This document shows, piece by piece, positions 17,684 through 26,052 of a stretch of DNA of 64,000 nt. Every line of letters starts with the position of its first letter. Within the stretch, counting starts at the first letter, position 1. Source of the stretch: Rhodoferax koreense (lineage in GTDB: Bacteria; Pseudomonadota; Gammaproteobacteria; Burkholderiales; Burkholderiaceae_C); the NCBI RefSeq assembly GCF_001955695.1, contig NZ_CP019236.1, positions 5,146,001 through 5,210,000 of the forward strand, read 5' to 3'. The position numbers were made by a program, and so were the translations under genes. Below the pieces are notes generated by a model that searched no databases, was not told the origin of the DNA, and saw only the letters and a list, made by a program, of their open reading frames with translations.

Positions 17684-19684
17684 TTAAACCGCGAGCCTGA
17701 GCAGTTCGGAGCCCTCGGTCACCTGGTCGCCCGGCGCGTACAGCAGTTCCTGCACCACGCCGTCGGCAGGCGCGGCGATGGTGTGCTCCATCTTCATGGC
17801 CTCCATCACCGCCAGGGCCTGGCCCTTCTTCACCGTTTCACCGGCTTTCACCGCGAAGGACACGACCTTGCCCGGCATCGGCGCGGTGAGCCGGCCGGCC
17901 TCGCCGTGCACCTCGCCCGCATGCGCCAGCAGGTCGACGACGGTGATGCGCGTGGCACCCTGCGGCGCGAAGATGTGGACCTCCTCGAGGCGGCGGTCGA
18001 CGCGCAGTGGGTGGCGCTGGCCGAGGAACTGCAGCGTGATGTCGCCCGCGCCGGCTTCGAACCGCAGCGGGCCGGATTGCCCATCCACGGCCAGGTGCAG
18101 CGCGCCGTCGTGCAGGTAGGTCAGCGTGGCCTCGGCCGCATCGCCGTGGAAATCGAAGGCGAAGCGCCGAACGTTCAAGCCCGCATTGCGCCAGCCATCG
18201 CGGCGCGCCCAGGGGTCAGCCCATGTTGCGCCGTCGACGCCGGCGCGCTCGGCCAGCAGGGTCGACGCCACGGCCGCCGCCGCGGCGAGCGCCAGGCCGA
18301 TCTTTTCCTGGCGGAACAACACCGCCTGCTCGCGCTGGATCAGCGCGGTGTCGAGATCGGCCTCGGCAAACGACCGGCTTTGCACCACATGGCGCAGGAA
18401 CTGCACGTTGGTGGCCAGGCCGACGATCTGGACCTGCGCCAGGGCCGCGTCGAGCCGGGCCAGCGCCTCGGCCCGCGTGGCGCCGTGCACGATGAGCTTG
18501 GCCACCATGGAGTCGTAGAACGGCGAGATCGCATCCCCTTCACGCACGCCGTCGTCGATGCGCACCTGGCCACGTTCGAAGCTGGTGCAGGCCGGCTTGC
18601 GGTACACGGCCAGCGTGCCGGTGGCGGGCAGGAATTGGTTGTCGGGCGTCTCGGCGCAGATGCGGGCCTCGATGGCATGGCCGTGGATGCGCAACGCATC
18701 CTGGCGCAGCGGCAGCTTGTGGTTGGACGCGACCAGCAGTTGCCATTCGACGAGGTCGAGGCCGGTGATGGCTTCGGTGACGGGGTGCTCGACCTGCAAC
18801 CGCGTGTTCATCTCCATGAAGAAGAACTTCATGCCATCGCCGGATTGTTCGACGATGAACTCCACCGTCCCCGCCCCCACATAGTTCACCGCCCTCGCGG
18901 CGGCCACGGCGGCGTTGCCCATCTGCTCGCGCATGGCCGGCGTGAGGCCGGGCGCGGGCGCTTCCTCCAGCACCTTCTGGTGGCGGCGCTGCACCGAACA
19001 ATCGCGCTCGAACAGGTAGACGTAGTTGCCATGCATGTCGCCGAACACCTGGATTTCGATGTGGCGCGGGCGCTGCACGTATTTTTCGATCAGCACCGCA
19101 TCGTCGCCGAAGCTGTTGATGGCTTCGCGCTGGCACGAGGCGAGCGCACCGGCGAAGTCCTCGGCCTTGTCGACCGCCCGCATGCCCTTGCCGCCGCCGC
19201 CCGCGCTGGCCTTGATCAACACCGGGTAGCCGATGCGGTCGGCCTCGCGGCGCAGCAGCGCCGGGTCCTGGTCGGCGCCGTGGTAACCGGGCACGAGCGG
19301 CACACCGGCCTTTTCCATGAGTTGCTTGGATTCGGCCTTCAGGCCCATGGCCTGGATCGCCGACGCGGGCGGGCCGATGAACACCAGCCCGGCGGCGGCG
19401 CAGGCGCGTGCGAAGTCTTCGTTCTCGCTGAGGAAACCGTAGCCCGGGTGGATGGCTTCGGCACCGGTTTCTCGCGCGGCCTCGAGGATGCGTTCCCAGC
19501 GCAGGTAGCTGTCCTTAGGTGCGCTGCCGCCGATGTGGACGGCTTCGTCGCAGGCAACGACGTGCTTGGCGTTGGCGTCGGCATCCGAATACACGGCAAC
19601 CGTTTTGATGGCCATGCGCCTGGCGGTCGCCGCAACCCGGCAGGCGATCTCCCCCCTGTTCGCGATCAGGATTTTCTTAAACAT
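17684..19684 (-). CDS. mccA: Methylcrotonyl-CoA carboxylase, biotin-carrying (alpha) subunit
   Basis: This 666-residue protein combines an ATP-grasp biotin carboxylase domain (about 1-450: KILIANRGEIACRV start, GGGGKGMR ATP loop, EMNTRLQVEHPVTE, RICAETP), a linker domain, and a C-terminal biotinyl domain with the AMKM motif (biotinyl Lys about 631). It carboxylates biotin with bicarbonate and ATP for transfer to 3-methylcrotonyl-CoA by the beta subunit. Acyl-CoA carboxylases for propionyl- or geranyl-CoA look similar. The nearby beta subunit, methylglutaconyl-CoA hydratase-like gene and HMG-CoA lyase point to the leucine pathway. It overlaps the preceding DUF4126 gene by eight bases. Confidence 0.92.
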   Translation of the reverse strand: MFKKILIANRGEIACRVAATARRMAIKTVAVYSDADANAKHVVACDEAVHIGGSAPKDSYLRWERILEAARETGAEAIHPGYGFLSENEDFARACAAAGLVFIGPPASAIQAMGLKAESKQLMEKAGVPLVPGYHGADQDPALLRREADRIGYPVLIKASAGGGGKGMRAVDKAEDFAGALASCQREAINSFGDDAVLIEKYVQRPRHIEIQVFGDMHGNYVYLFERDCSVQRRHQKVLEEAPAPGLTPAMREQMGNAAVAAARAVNYVGAGTVEFIVEQSGDGMKFFFMEMNTRLQVEHPVTEAITGLDLVEWQLLVASNHKLPLRQDALRIHGHAIEARICAETPDNQFLPATGTLAVYRKPACTSFERGQVRIDDGVREGDAISPFYDSMVAKLIVHGATRAEALARLDAALAQVQIVGLATNVQFLRHVVQSRSFAEADLDTALIQREQAVLFRQEKIGLALAAAAAVASTLLAERAGVDGATWADPWARRDGWRNAGLNVRRFAFDFHGDAAEATLTYLHDGALHLAVDGQSGPLRFEAGAGDITLQFLGQRHPLRVDRRLEEVHIFAPQGATRITVVDLLAHAGEVHGEAGRLTAPMPGKVVSFAVKAGETVKKGQALAVMEAMKMEHTIAAPADGVVQELLYAPGDQVTEGSELLRLAV

Positions 19685-20426
19685 TCAGCCCACCTTTTTC
19701 AGAACCCGAAAACCAACGCGACAGCCGCGCGAACGCGGCCTTCAAGAACTTGATCAGCACCCAGGTGACGATCCACATCAGCACCACCACGACCAGCAGC
19801 AGCCCGCCGAAGACGAGCGGATGCGTGGTGGCCAGCCATACCGCGGCCACCGGCATGGCGTCTTCCACCAGGCTGGCCAGCACGTTGGAGAACGGTTCGG
19901 GCGACGCGTTGATCGCCGCGCGCGTGGTGGTCTTGGCGGCCTGGCTGGTGGCTGCCAGGGTGCCGCCCATCAGGCCGGCCACGGCGGCCATGGTGGCGTT
20001 GTCGGCACCGAAAACGGCCGCGGCCAGCGCTGCGCCGGCGGGAATGCGCACCACGCTCTGCACGATGTCCCACAAGGAATCCACGCCCGGAATCTTGTCG
20101 GCGAAGAATTCGAGGAACAACATGCTGCCGCTGGCGGCCAGCATCGCGGGATGCTGCAGCAACTGCAGCCCCGCCGGCAGCGGAATCCAGCCGGCCAGCC
20201 CCGCCAGGCCGGTGATGAACACCACCGCATACAGCCGGAAACCGCTGGCCCAGCCGAGCGCGGCGGCCAGGGCCAGCAGGCTGGCCAGGTCCATGCGCTG
20301 CGCCACGTGCGCCACGCCCGCGCCGACCTCGCCCGCCATGTCACCCGCTACACGGGCCGCGCCGGGGCCGAAGTGCAGACCCAGCGTGTGCAGCCACTGC
20401 ACGAAGTTTTGCCACAGTGCTTCCAT
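19677..20426 (-). CDS. DUF4126-type integral membrane protein
   Basis: This 249-residue protein of unknown function is strongly hydrophobic after residue 45, with segments at about 46-62, 66-85, 95-113, 125-160 and 205-235. The GWASGFRLYAVVF and GMIP-like loop region resembles the DUF4126 family. It is encoded between the hydratase gene (nine-base gap) and mccA (eight-base overlap), so it is translated with the leucine-degradation enzymes. A transport or membrane-associated role in branched-chain acid use is only a guess from position. The C-terminus is basic (KAAFARLSRW), consistent with a cytoplasmic end. Confidence 0.75.
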   Translation of the reverse strand: MEALWQNFVQWLHTLGLHFGPGAARVAGDMAGEVGAGVAHVAQRMDLASLLALAAALGWASGFRLYAVVFITGLAGLAGWIPLPAGLQLLQHPAMLAASGSMLFLEFFADKIPGVDSLWDIVQSVVRIPAGAALAAAVFGADNATMAAVAGLMGGTLAATSQAAKTTTRAAINASPEPFSNVLASLVEDAMPVAAVWLATTHPLVFGGLLLVVVVLMWIVTWVLIKFLKAAFARLSRWFSGSEKGGLNV

Positions 20427-20435
20427 GGGCAGCCC

Positions 20436-21218
20436 TCAGCCCGCCAGCCAGGCCGGCTTGCGTTTCTGCAGAAAGGCCGTCATCCCTTCGCGGCCCTCGG
20501 CGCTGGCGCGGATGTCGGCGATGCCTTGCACCGTGCGCGCGATCAGCGCCGCGTCGATGTCGCGCCCCGCCACGTCCTGCACCAGGCGTTTGCTGGCACG
20601 CACCGCCGATGGGCCGGCGTTGACGAGTGCGCCGGTGAGTTCGGCCACCTTGGCGTCGAGTGCATCGGCGGCCACGACCTCGTGCACGAAACCGATGCGC
20701 AGCGCCTCGGCCGCGCCGAAACGCTCCGCCGTGAGCGCATAACGATGCGCCGCGCGGGCCCCCATGGCACGCACGACGTACGGGCCGATGGTGGCCGGGA
20801 TCAGGCCCAGCCGCACCTCGCTGAGGCAGTAGCTGGCGGTGTCCACGCTCACCGCCATGTCGCAGGCGGCCACCAGGCCCATGCCGCCGGCGAACACGTC
20901 GCCCTGCACGCGCGCGATGGTCGGCTTGGGGCAGGTGTAGAGCCGGCGCAGCATCTCGGCCAGCTTGGCCGCGTCGGCCAGGTTTTCCTCGACACCGTAT
21001 TCCGCCATGCGGCGCATCCAGTTGAGATCGGCACCCGCACAGAAGCCCGGGCCCTCGGCGGCGAGCACGATGGCACGCACGTCGTCGTTTGCGCCCAGCG
21101 TGGCGAAGGCTTCGGCCAGGCCGGCGATGACCTCGTCGTTGAAGGCGTTGCGCACCTCGGGGCGGTTCAGCCGCACCACGGCCACATGTGCCGCGATCTT
21201 TGTTTCCACCTCACTCAT
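20436..21218 (-). CDS. liuC: Enoyl-CoA hydratase/isomerase family, probable methylglutaconyl-CoA hydratase
   Basis: This 260-residue crotonase-fold enzyme has the oxyanion-hole strand GPGFCAGADLNWM, the second oxyanion loop GDVFAGGMGLVAACD and a conserved C-terminal helix region ending near KRKPAWLAG. The start at 21218 is chosen because GAGGAG lies six bases upstream; the frame extends 16 codons further into the preceding gene without support. In a cluster with methylcrotonyl-CoA carboxylase and HMG-CoA lyase it most likely hydrates 3-methylglutaconyl-CoA to HMG-CoA. The assignment to that substrate rests on context. Confidence 0.87.
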   Translation of the reverse strand: MSEVETKIAAHVAVVRLNRPEVRNAFNDEVIAGLAEAFATLGANDDVRAIVLAAEGPGFCAGADLNWMRRMAEYGVEENLADAAKLAEMLRRLYTCPKPTIARVQGDVFAGGMGLVAACDMAVSVDTASYCLSEVRLGLIPATIGPYVVRAMGARAAHRYALTAERFGAAEALRIGFVHEVVAADALDAKVAELTGALVNAGPSAVRASKRLVQDVAGRDIDAALIARTVQGIADIRASAEGREGMTAFLQKRKPAWLAG

Positions 21219-21224
21219 GGCTGT

Positions 21225-21230
21225 CTCCTC
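21225..21230 (-). promoter_or_regulatory. Ribosome binding site fixing the hydratase start
   Basis: GAGGAG on the minus strand, six bases before the ATG at 21218. It overlaps the end of the preceding hydrolase gene. Confidence 0.75.
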
Positions 21231-22368
21231 ATGGTTGTTGCCAGACGACGTGATCGTCCACGGCATAGACGGTGCAAGTTTCCTTGTGGCGCTGCTTGCA
21301 CAGCTCGAGCGCTCTTTTCGGCGGGTCGTCGCCGCCCCAGGTGTAGGCCTGCTGGCCGATCCTGGTGGCGATGACGAAGGCGCGCGGCGGGCGTTTGGCC
21401 AGGAATATCCGGTAGGACGCCTCGGAGCCCGGATTGGCGCGCTTCAAGGCATCGAGATCATCGACCTTCGCGTAGCCGGAGGGCGGCGGCGCGTCCGGCG
21501 ACAGGCCGTACCGCGGCGCCACCACGTCGGTGGGCAGGCCGACGCTGCGCATCTTGGCCAACACCTTGTCGAGCCAGATGTCCAGCCCATCGGCGCTGCC
21601 GAACATCGCGTGCGCATCGACGCCGAACGGCCCATAGGCGACCATTTCTCCGTTGCCGCCCGCGGCCATGAAAGCCTCGAACGCCGGTTTGATGACGTTC
21701 GGTGGGAAGTAGCTGTCGTTTGCGCCATAAAACCAAATCGACGGTACATGGCTCTTCTGGCCATAACTTCCCATCGCATCGCGCAAGGCCAATTCCCACT
21801 GGCAACCGACGAGGTAACGCAACCCGCCGGCGAAGTTCACGAACAGCTTGAAGCCGGGGTGCGGCTCCTGCGAATAGGCCATGGTGGTGAGTCCGCCATG
21901 CGACTGGCCCATCATCATCATGCGGCTGGTGTCGACCCAGGATTGCGTGCCCAGCCAGCGCACCACCGTCTTCACGTCTTCGGCCTGAGCCTCACCGTTG
22001 CCTTCGATGTTGCAACCCTCACCCACAGCAGCACCGCCCGAGCCCGCGAAGCCTTGCCGCATGGGCGCAACCACCGCGTAACCGCGCTTGAGGAATTCGC
22101 GCGTGGCGGCCACGGCGCGGTTACGTCCCTGCAGGTGCGCATTGCCGCCGTCCTTGCCATGGTTCAACACCACGACCGGAAACGGCCCTGCCCCTTCAGG
22201 CTGGAACACCGTGATCTGCAGGTTCACCGGGAAGAGCTTGTCGTTCTTGGTGAACTCGATACGCTCGCCGAGCGCCGGATTCGGCGGCACTTCATCCGCG
22301 CGTGCCAGCGTGCAAAGCGCCAGGCCAAGAAGAAGAACAGCGGCGCTGGATCGGGCAACGCAAACCAT
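21229..22368 (-). CDS. Secreted alpha/beta hydrolase (dienelactone hydrolase-like)
   Basis: This 379-residue protein begins with a Sec signal peptide (SSAAVLLLGLALCTLARA, cleavage near residue 24). The start at 22368 is the ATG just before it, five bases after the mccB stop; the frame extends much further upstream only as shadow of mccB. The alpha/beta hydrolase core shows PVVVLNHGKDGG near 64-74, the nucleophile elbow GQSHGG with Ser156, Asp218 in GANDSYF, and His253 in VDAHAMF as a plausible triad. A C-terminal region rich in Lys/Arg and Cys (LELCKQRHKETC) is extra. A periplasmic ester or lactone hydrolase between cytoplasmic leucine-pathway genes is unexpected. Its substrate is unknown. 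Confidence 0.8.
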   Translation of the reverse strand: MVCVARSSAAVLLLGLALCTLARADEVPPNPALGERIEFTKNDKLFPVNLQITVFQPEGAGPFPVVVLNHGKDGGNAHLQGRNRAVAATREFLKRGYAVVAPMRQGFAGSGGAAVGEGCNIEGNGEAQAEDVKTVVRWLGTQSWVDTSRMMMMGQSHGGLTTMAYSQEPHPGFKLFVNFAGGLRYLVGCQWELALRDAMGSYGQKSHVPSIWFYGANDSYFPPNVIKPAFEAFMAAGGNGEMVAYGPFGVDAHAMFGSADGLDIWLDKVLAKMRSVGLPTDVVAPRYGLSPDAPPPSGYAKVDDLDALKRANPGSEASYRIFLAKRPPRAFVIATRIGQQAYTWGGDDPPKRALELCKQRHKETCTVYAVDDHVVWQQP

Positions 22369-22373
22369 GGCCT

Positions 22374-23996
22374 TCACATCCGGAACAGACCGAACTTCAC
22401 ATCCGGGATCGGCATGTTCAGCGCCGCGCTCAGGCCGAGCGCCAGAACGCGGCGCGTGTCGGCCGGGTCGATCACGCCGTCGTCCCATAGCCGCGCGGTG
22501 GCGTAGTACGGATGGCCCTGCACCTCGTACTGGTTGCGGATCGGCGCCTTGAAGCTTTCTTCCTCCTCGGCGCTCCAGGTGCCCCCCTTGGCCTCGATGC
22601 CGTCGCGCCGCACCGTGGCCAGCACGCCGGCGGCCTGCTCGCCGCCCATCACCGAGATGCGCGCGTTCGGCCACATCCACAGGAAGCGTGGCGAATAGGC
22701 GCGGCCGCACATGCCGTAGTTGCCCGCACCGAAGCTGCCGCCGATGATGACGGTGAACTTGGGCACGTTGGCCGTGGCCACGGCGGTGACCATCTTGGCG
22801 CCATTCCTGGCGATGCCTTCGTTCTCGTACCGGCGCCCGACCATGAAGCCGGTGATGTTCTGCAGGAAGACGAGCGGCACCTTGCGCTGGCAGCACAGTT
22901 CGATGAAGTGCGTGGCCTTGAGCGCGGATTCGCTGAACAGGATGCCGTTGTTGGCGATGATGCCCACCGACATGCCCTCGATGCGCGCGAAGCCGCAGAC
23001 CACGGTGGTGCCGTAGCGCGCCTTGAATTCGTCGAACGCGCTGCCGTCGACGATACGGGCGATGATCTCGCGCACGTCGAAGGGTTTGCGCGTGTCCACC
23101 GGAATCACGCCATACAGCTCTTCTGCTGCGAAATGAGGAGCATCAGGCGCAGATTCCACCTGCGTCGCAGGCTTTTTTCTATTCAGATTACGGACCGAGG
23201 CGCGGGCCAGCGCCAGCGCATGCATGTCGTTTTGCGCGAGGTGGTCGGCCACGCCCGAGAGCCGCGTGTGCACGTCGCCGCCGCCCAGGTCTTCGGCGCT
23301 CACCACTTCACCGGTGGCGGCCTTCACCAGCGGCGGGCCGGCCAGGAATATGGTGCCCTGGTTCTTCACGATGATGGATTCGTCGCTCATCGCCGGCACG
23401 TAGGCGCCGCCGGCCGTGCACGAGCCCATCACCACCGCGATCTGGGCGATGCCCTGCGCGCTCATGTTGGCCTGGTTGTAGAAGATGCGGCCGAAGTGGT
23501 CGCGGTCGGGGAAGACCTCGTCCTGGTTCGGCAGGTTGGCCCCGCCCGAATCCACCAGGTAGATGCACGGCAGCCCGTTCTGCTGCGCCACCTCCTGCGC
23601 ACGCAGGTGCTTCTTGACCGTCAACGGGTAGTAGGTACCGCCCTTCACCGTGGCGTCGTTGCAGACGATCATGCAGTCCACGCCGCTCACGCGGCCGATG
23701 CCGGTGATCAGGCCGGCGCAGGGCGCGCTGTCCGAGCCGTCGCGGTCGGGGTACATGCCGAGCGCGGCCAAAGGCGACAGTTCCAGGAAGGGCGTGCCCG
23801 GGTCGAGCAGCATCTGCACGCGCTCGCGCGGCAAGAGCTTGCCGCGTGCCGTGTGCTTGGCACGCGCCGCCTCGCCGCCACCGGCCGCGGCCTGGGCCAG
23901 CTTCGTGCGCAGGTCGTCCACCAGTGCGCGCATGGCCGCGGCGTTGGCCTGGAAATCGGCGGAGCGGGCGTTGAGTTGTGTCTCCAGGATCGGCAT
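22374..23996 (-). CDS. mccB: Methylcrotonyl-CoA carboxylase, carboxyltransferase (beta) subunit
   Basis: This 540-residue carboxyltransferase has two crotonase-like halves: an N-half with [18 protein letters not shown], a [10 protein letters not shown] loop and [16 protein letters not shown], and a C-half with [13 protein letters not shown] and [16 protein letters not shown]. These motifs are typical of acyl-CoA carboxylase beta subunits, and PNQDEVFPD and [14 protein letters not shown] resemble the methylcrotonyl-specific branch. It transfers CO2 from biotin to 3-methylcrotonyl-CoA. It is the first gene of the operon in this window. The usual isovaleryl-CoA dehydrogenase gene of liu clusters is absent here. 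Confidence 0.92.
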   Translation of the reverse strand: MPILETQLNARSADFQANAAAMRALVDDLRTKLAQAAAGGGEAARAKHTARGKLLPRERVQMLLDPGTPFLELSPLAALGMYPDRDGSDSAPCAGLITGIGRVSGVDCMIVCNDATVKGGTYYPLTVKKHLRAQEVAQQNGLPCIYLVDSGGANLPNQDEVFPDRDHFGRIFYNQANMSAQGIAQIAVVMGSCTAGGAYVPAMSDESIIVKNQGTIFLAGPPLVKAATGEVVSAEDLGGGDVHTRLSGVADHLAQNDMHALALARASVRNLNRKKPATQVESAPDAPHFAAEELYGVIPVDTRKPFDVREIIARIVDGSAFDEFKARYGTTVVCGFARIEGMSVGIIANNGILFSESALKATHFIELCCQRKVPLVFLQNITGFMVGRRYENEGIARNGAKMVTAVATANVPKFTVIIGGSFGAGNYGMCGRAYSPRFLWMWPNARISVMGGEQAAGVLATVRRDGIEAKGGTWSAEEEESFKAPIRNQYEVQGHPYYATARLWDDGVIDPADTRRVLALGLSAALNMPIPDVKFGLFRM

Positions 23997-24043
23997 GCGG
24001 CTTTCCTTGTTCTCTTTTCGAACTTTGCGTTCTGGACGTCGGC

Positions 24044-24069
24044 AATTGACGTTTACGTAAACGTCAATT
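24044..24069. promoter_or_regulatory. Perfect 26-bp palindrome, probable operator of the leucine-degradation operon
   Basis: The core TTGACGTTTACGTAAACGTC continues to AATT on both flanks, so the 13-base arms are exact reverse complements. It lies 47 bases upstream of the mccB start in a 216-base divergent region, the position of a promoter-spanning operator. Repeated ACGT(T/A)AACG cores resemble sites of MerR-family LiuR regulators of branched-chain acid catabolism. The regulator assignment is inference, and no regulator gene is adjacent. Confidence 0.7.
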
Positions 24070-24212
24070 CTAGGGGAAAAATTACACGGTCTTTACCGCA
24101 CCGGTTCCGACCGGAACCAAAGCGCAGATATAAAGAAAACAGCAAGCGTACTCCTCGCCGCCGGATCCCCGCATCCGCACAACCCCATGCCAGCGCCGCC
24201 TCCCGTCACCTG

Positions 24213-25919
24213 ATGTCCTCCGTCGAACTGGTCCTGCTGCTGCTCCTGCTCGGCGCCTTCACCGGCCTGGCCGGGCGCTACATCCCGGCCGTGCCGCTGC
24301 CGCTGCTGCAGATCGCGCTGGGCGCGGCGATCTCGCTGCCGCAGGACGGCCTGCACGTGGCACTGGACCCGGAGATGTTCCTGCTGCTGTTCGTGCCGCC
24401 GCTGCTGTTCGCCGACGGCTGGCGCATGCCCAAGCGCGAGTTCTACGCGCTGCGCCGGCCCATCGTCACGCTGGCCTTCGGGCTGGTCTTCGCCACCGTG
24501 CTCGGCCTGGGCTACTTCGTGCACTGGATGATCCCGTCGATGCCGCTGACCGTGGCCTTCGCGCTGGCCGCGGTGCTGTCGCCGACCGATGCGGTGTCGG
24601 TGGCAGCCATCGGCCGGCGCGTCGGCCTGCCGGGGCCGCTGATGCACATCCTGGAGGGCGAGTCGCTGCTCAACGACGCCTCGGGTCTGGTGGCGCTGAA
24701 GTTCGCCGTGGCGGCCACGCTCACCGGCGTGTTCTCGTGGCGCGCGGCAGGGGCCGATTTCCTGTGGCTGGTGGGCGGTGGCCTGGGGGTGGGCATGGTC
24801 ACGGCCTGGCTGTTCAGCCGGCTGCGCGACGCGGTCACCTCCAAGCTGCACGAGGACGCCAACATCCACACCGTGGTGCTGCTGTTGCTGCTGCCGTTCG
24901 CGGCCTACCTGGTGGCCGAACACCTGGGTGTCTCGGGCATCCTGGCGGCCGTCAGCGCCGGCATGACCCTGAATTTCGCCGACCTCGAACGCAGCGAACA
25001 CGTGGCCGAGCGCATGCAGGCGCAAAGCGCCTGGACCATGATCGAGTCCACCTTCAACGCCACCATCTTCCTGCTGCTCGGCCTGCAGCTGCCGGCCATC
25101 ATCGGCAGCGGCCTGAGCTACGGCGAGGGCTTCGCCTGGACACTGGCGGGCTACGTGCTGGCGATCTCCCTCGTGCTGCTGGGCCTGCGCTGGCTCTGGA
25201 TGGCGCTGGCCGTGCGCCGCGCGATCCATGTGGCGGTGCGCAAGGGCCGTCCGGTCGATGTGCCCTCGCGCCGCATCGTCGCCGCGGCCGCGCTCGCGGG
25301 CATCCGCGGCGCGATCACGCTGGCGGGGGCGCTGTCGGTGCCGCTCACGCTCACCGACGGCAGCCCGTTCCCGGCGCGCGGCCTGCTGATCTTCCTGGCC
25401 ACGGGGGTGATCCTGTTCACGCTGCTGGCGGCGAGCATCGGCCTGCCGCTGCTGATGCGCCAGCTGCCCGCCGAGCGCGAGAACCCGCACCGGCGCGAGG
25501 AACGCGAAGCCCGCGTGCTGGCCGCGCAGGCGGCGGTGGACAGCCTGGACGCGCTGCCACCGCTGGCCGCGGCACACCGTGACGTGGAACGGGCCGAAGT
25601 CGCCGCGCGCGTGGCCGGCGACTACCAGCGCCGCATCCTGGGGCAGGCGCTCGACCGGCCCGACGCGGCCGGCGGCGCCGATCCGGCCACGGCCCGCCGG
25701 CTGCACGCGCTGGAGATGGAATTGCGCCTGTCGTGCCTGCGGGCCGAGCGCCAGGCGCTCTACACGCTGCGGCGCAGCCACCGCATCAACGACGACACGT
25801 TGCGCGAACTGGTGCACGAGATCGACCTCGCCGAAGTGGTGGTGCGCAAACGCCGCAGGGCCGAGGCCGCGGGCAAGTCAACGGCCGGCGAAACGACCGG
25901 AGAACCGGGCGGGCATTGA
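24213..25919 (+). CDS. CPA1-family cation/proton antiporter
   Basis: This 568-residue membrane protein has about 12 TM segments within residues 3-415 and a long cytoplasmic, Arg/Ala-rich helical tail (about 420-568). Transport-site motifs are SPTDAVS (Asp125) and LLNDASGL (Asn153-Asp154), the conserved ND of electroneutral CPA1 Na+(K+)/H+ exchangers. EGESLLNDASG is a clear family signature, and RGAITLAGALSVPL is the conserved late TM. The ATG at 24213 starts directly at TM1. The frame is open far upstream but only as antisense of mccB. The gene is divergent from the leucine operon. Confidence 0.9.
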   Translation: MSSVELVLLLLLLGAFTGLAGRYIPAVPLPLLQIALGAAISLPQDGLHVALDPEMFLLLFVPPLLFADGWRMPKREFYALRRPIVTLAFGLVFATVLGLGYFVHWMIPSMPLTVAFALAAVLSPTDAVSVAAIGRRVGLPGPLMHILEGESLLNDASGLVALKFAVAATLTGVFSWRAAGADFLWLVGGGLGVGMVTAWLFSRLRDAVTSKLHEDANIHTVVLLLLLPFAAYLVAEHLGVSGILAAVSAGMTLNFADLERSEHVAERMQAQSAWTMIESTFNATIFLLLGLQLPAIIGSGLSYGEGFAWTLAGYVLAISLVLLGLRWLWMALAVRRAIHVAVRKGRPVDVPSRRIVAAAALAGIRGAITLAGALSVPLTLTDGSPFPARGLLIFLATGVILFTLLAASIGLPLLMRQLPAERENPHRREEREARVLAAQAAVDSLDALPPLAAAHRDVERAEVAARVAGDYQRRILGQALDRPDAAGGADPATARRLHALEMELRLSCLRAERQALYTLRRSHRINDDTLRELVHEIDLAEVVVRKRRRAEAAGKSTAGETTGEPGGH

Positions 25920-26052
25920 GCCGGTAATAAAACCATTTGCGCCGGTGCCGGTTGGTTTTAGGATGGCTCGCGCGTTGCGGCACGGCCCGCTCCCAAGGGT
26001 TTCCGCCCCACGCCGCCATCCGAGTTTTCCGTCCTTCCAGGAGCACTTCGCC
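25920..26052 (+). promoter_or_regulatory. Intergenic region upstream of the lipoprotein gene
   Basis: This 133-base stretch between two plus-strand genes has a relatively AT-rich start (TAATAAAACCATTTGCG at about 25924-25940). No convincing terminator hairpin or promoter boxes were identified. An AGGAG at 26039-26043 serves the next gene. Confidence 0.35.

Noticed and set aside
22512..24212. A 566-codon upstream extension of the antiporter frame
   Set aside because: It is antisense to mccB and reads as low-complexity His/Arg/Ala-rich sequence; the antiporter TM1 begins immediately at the ATG at 24213.
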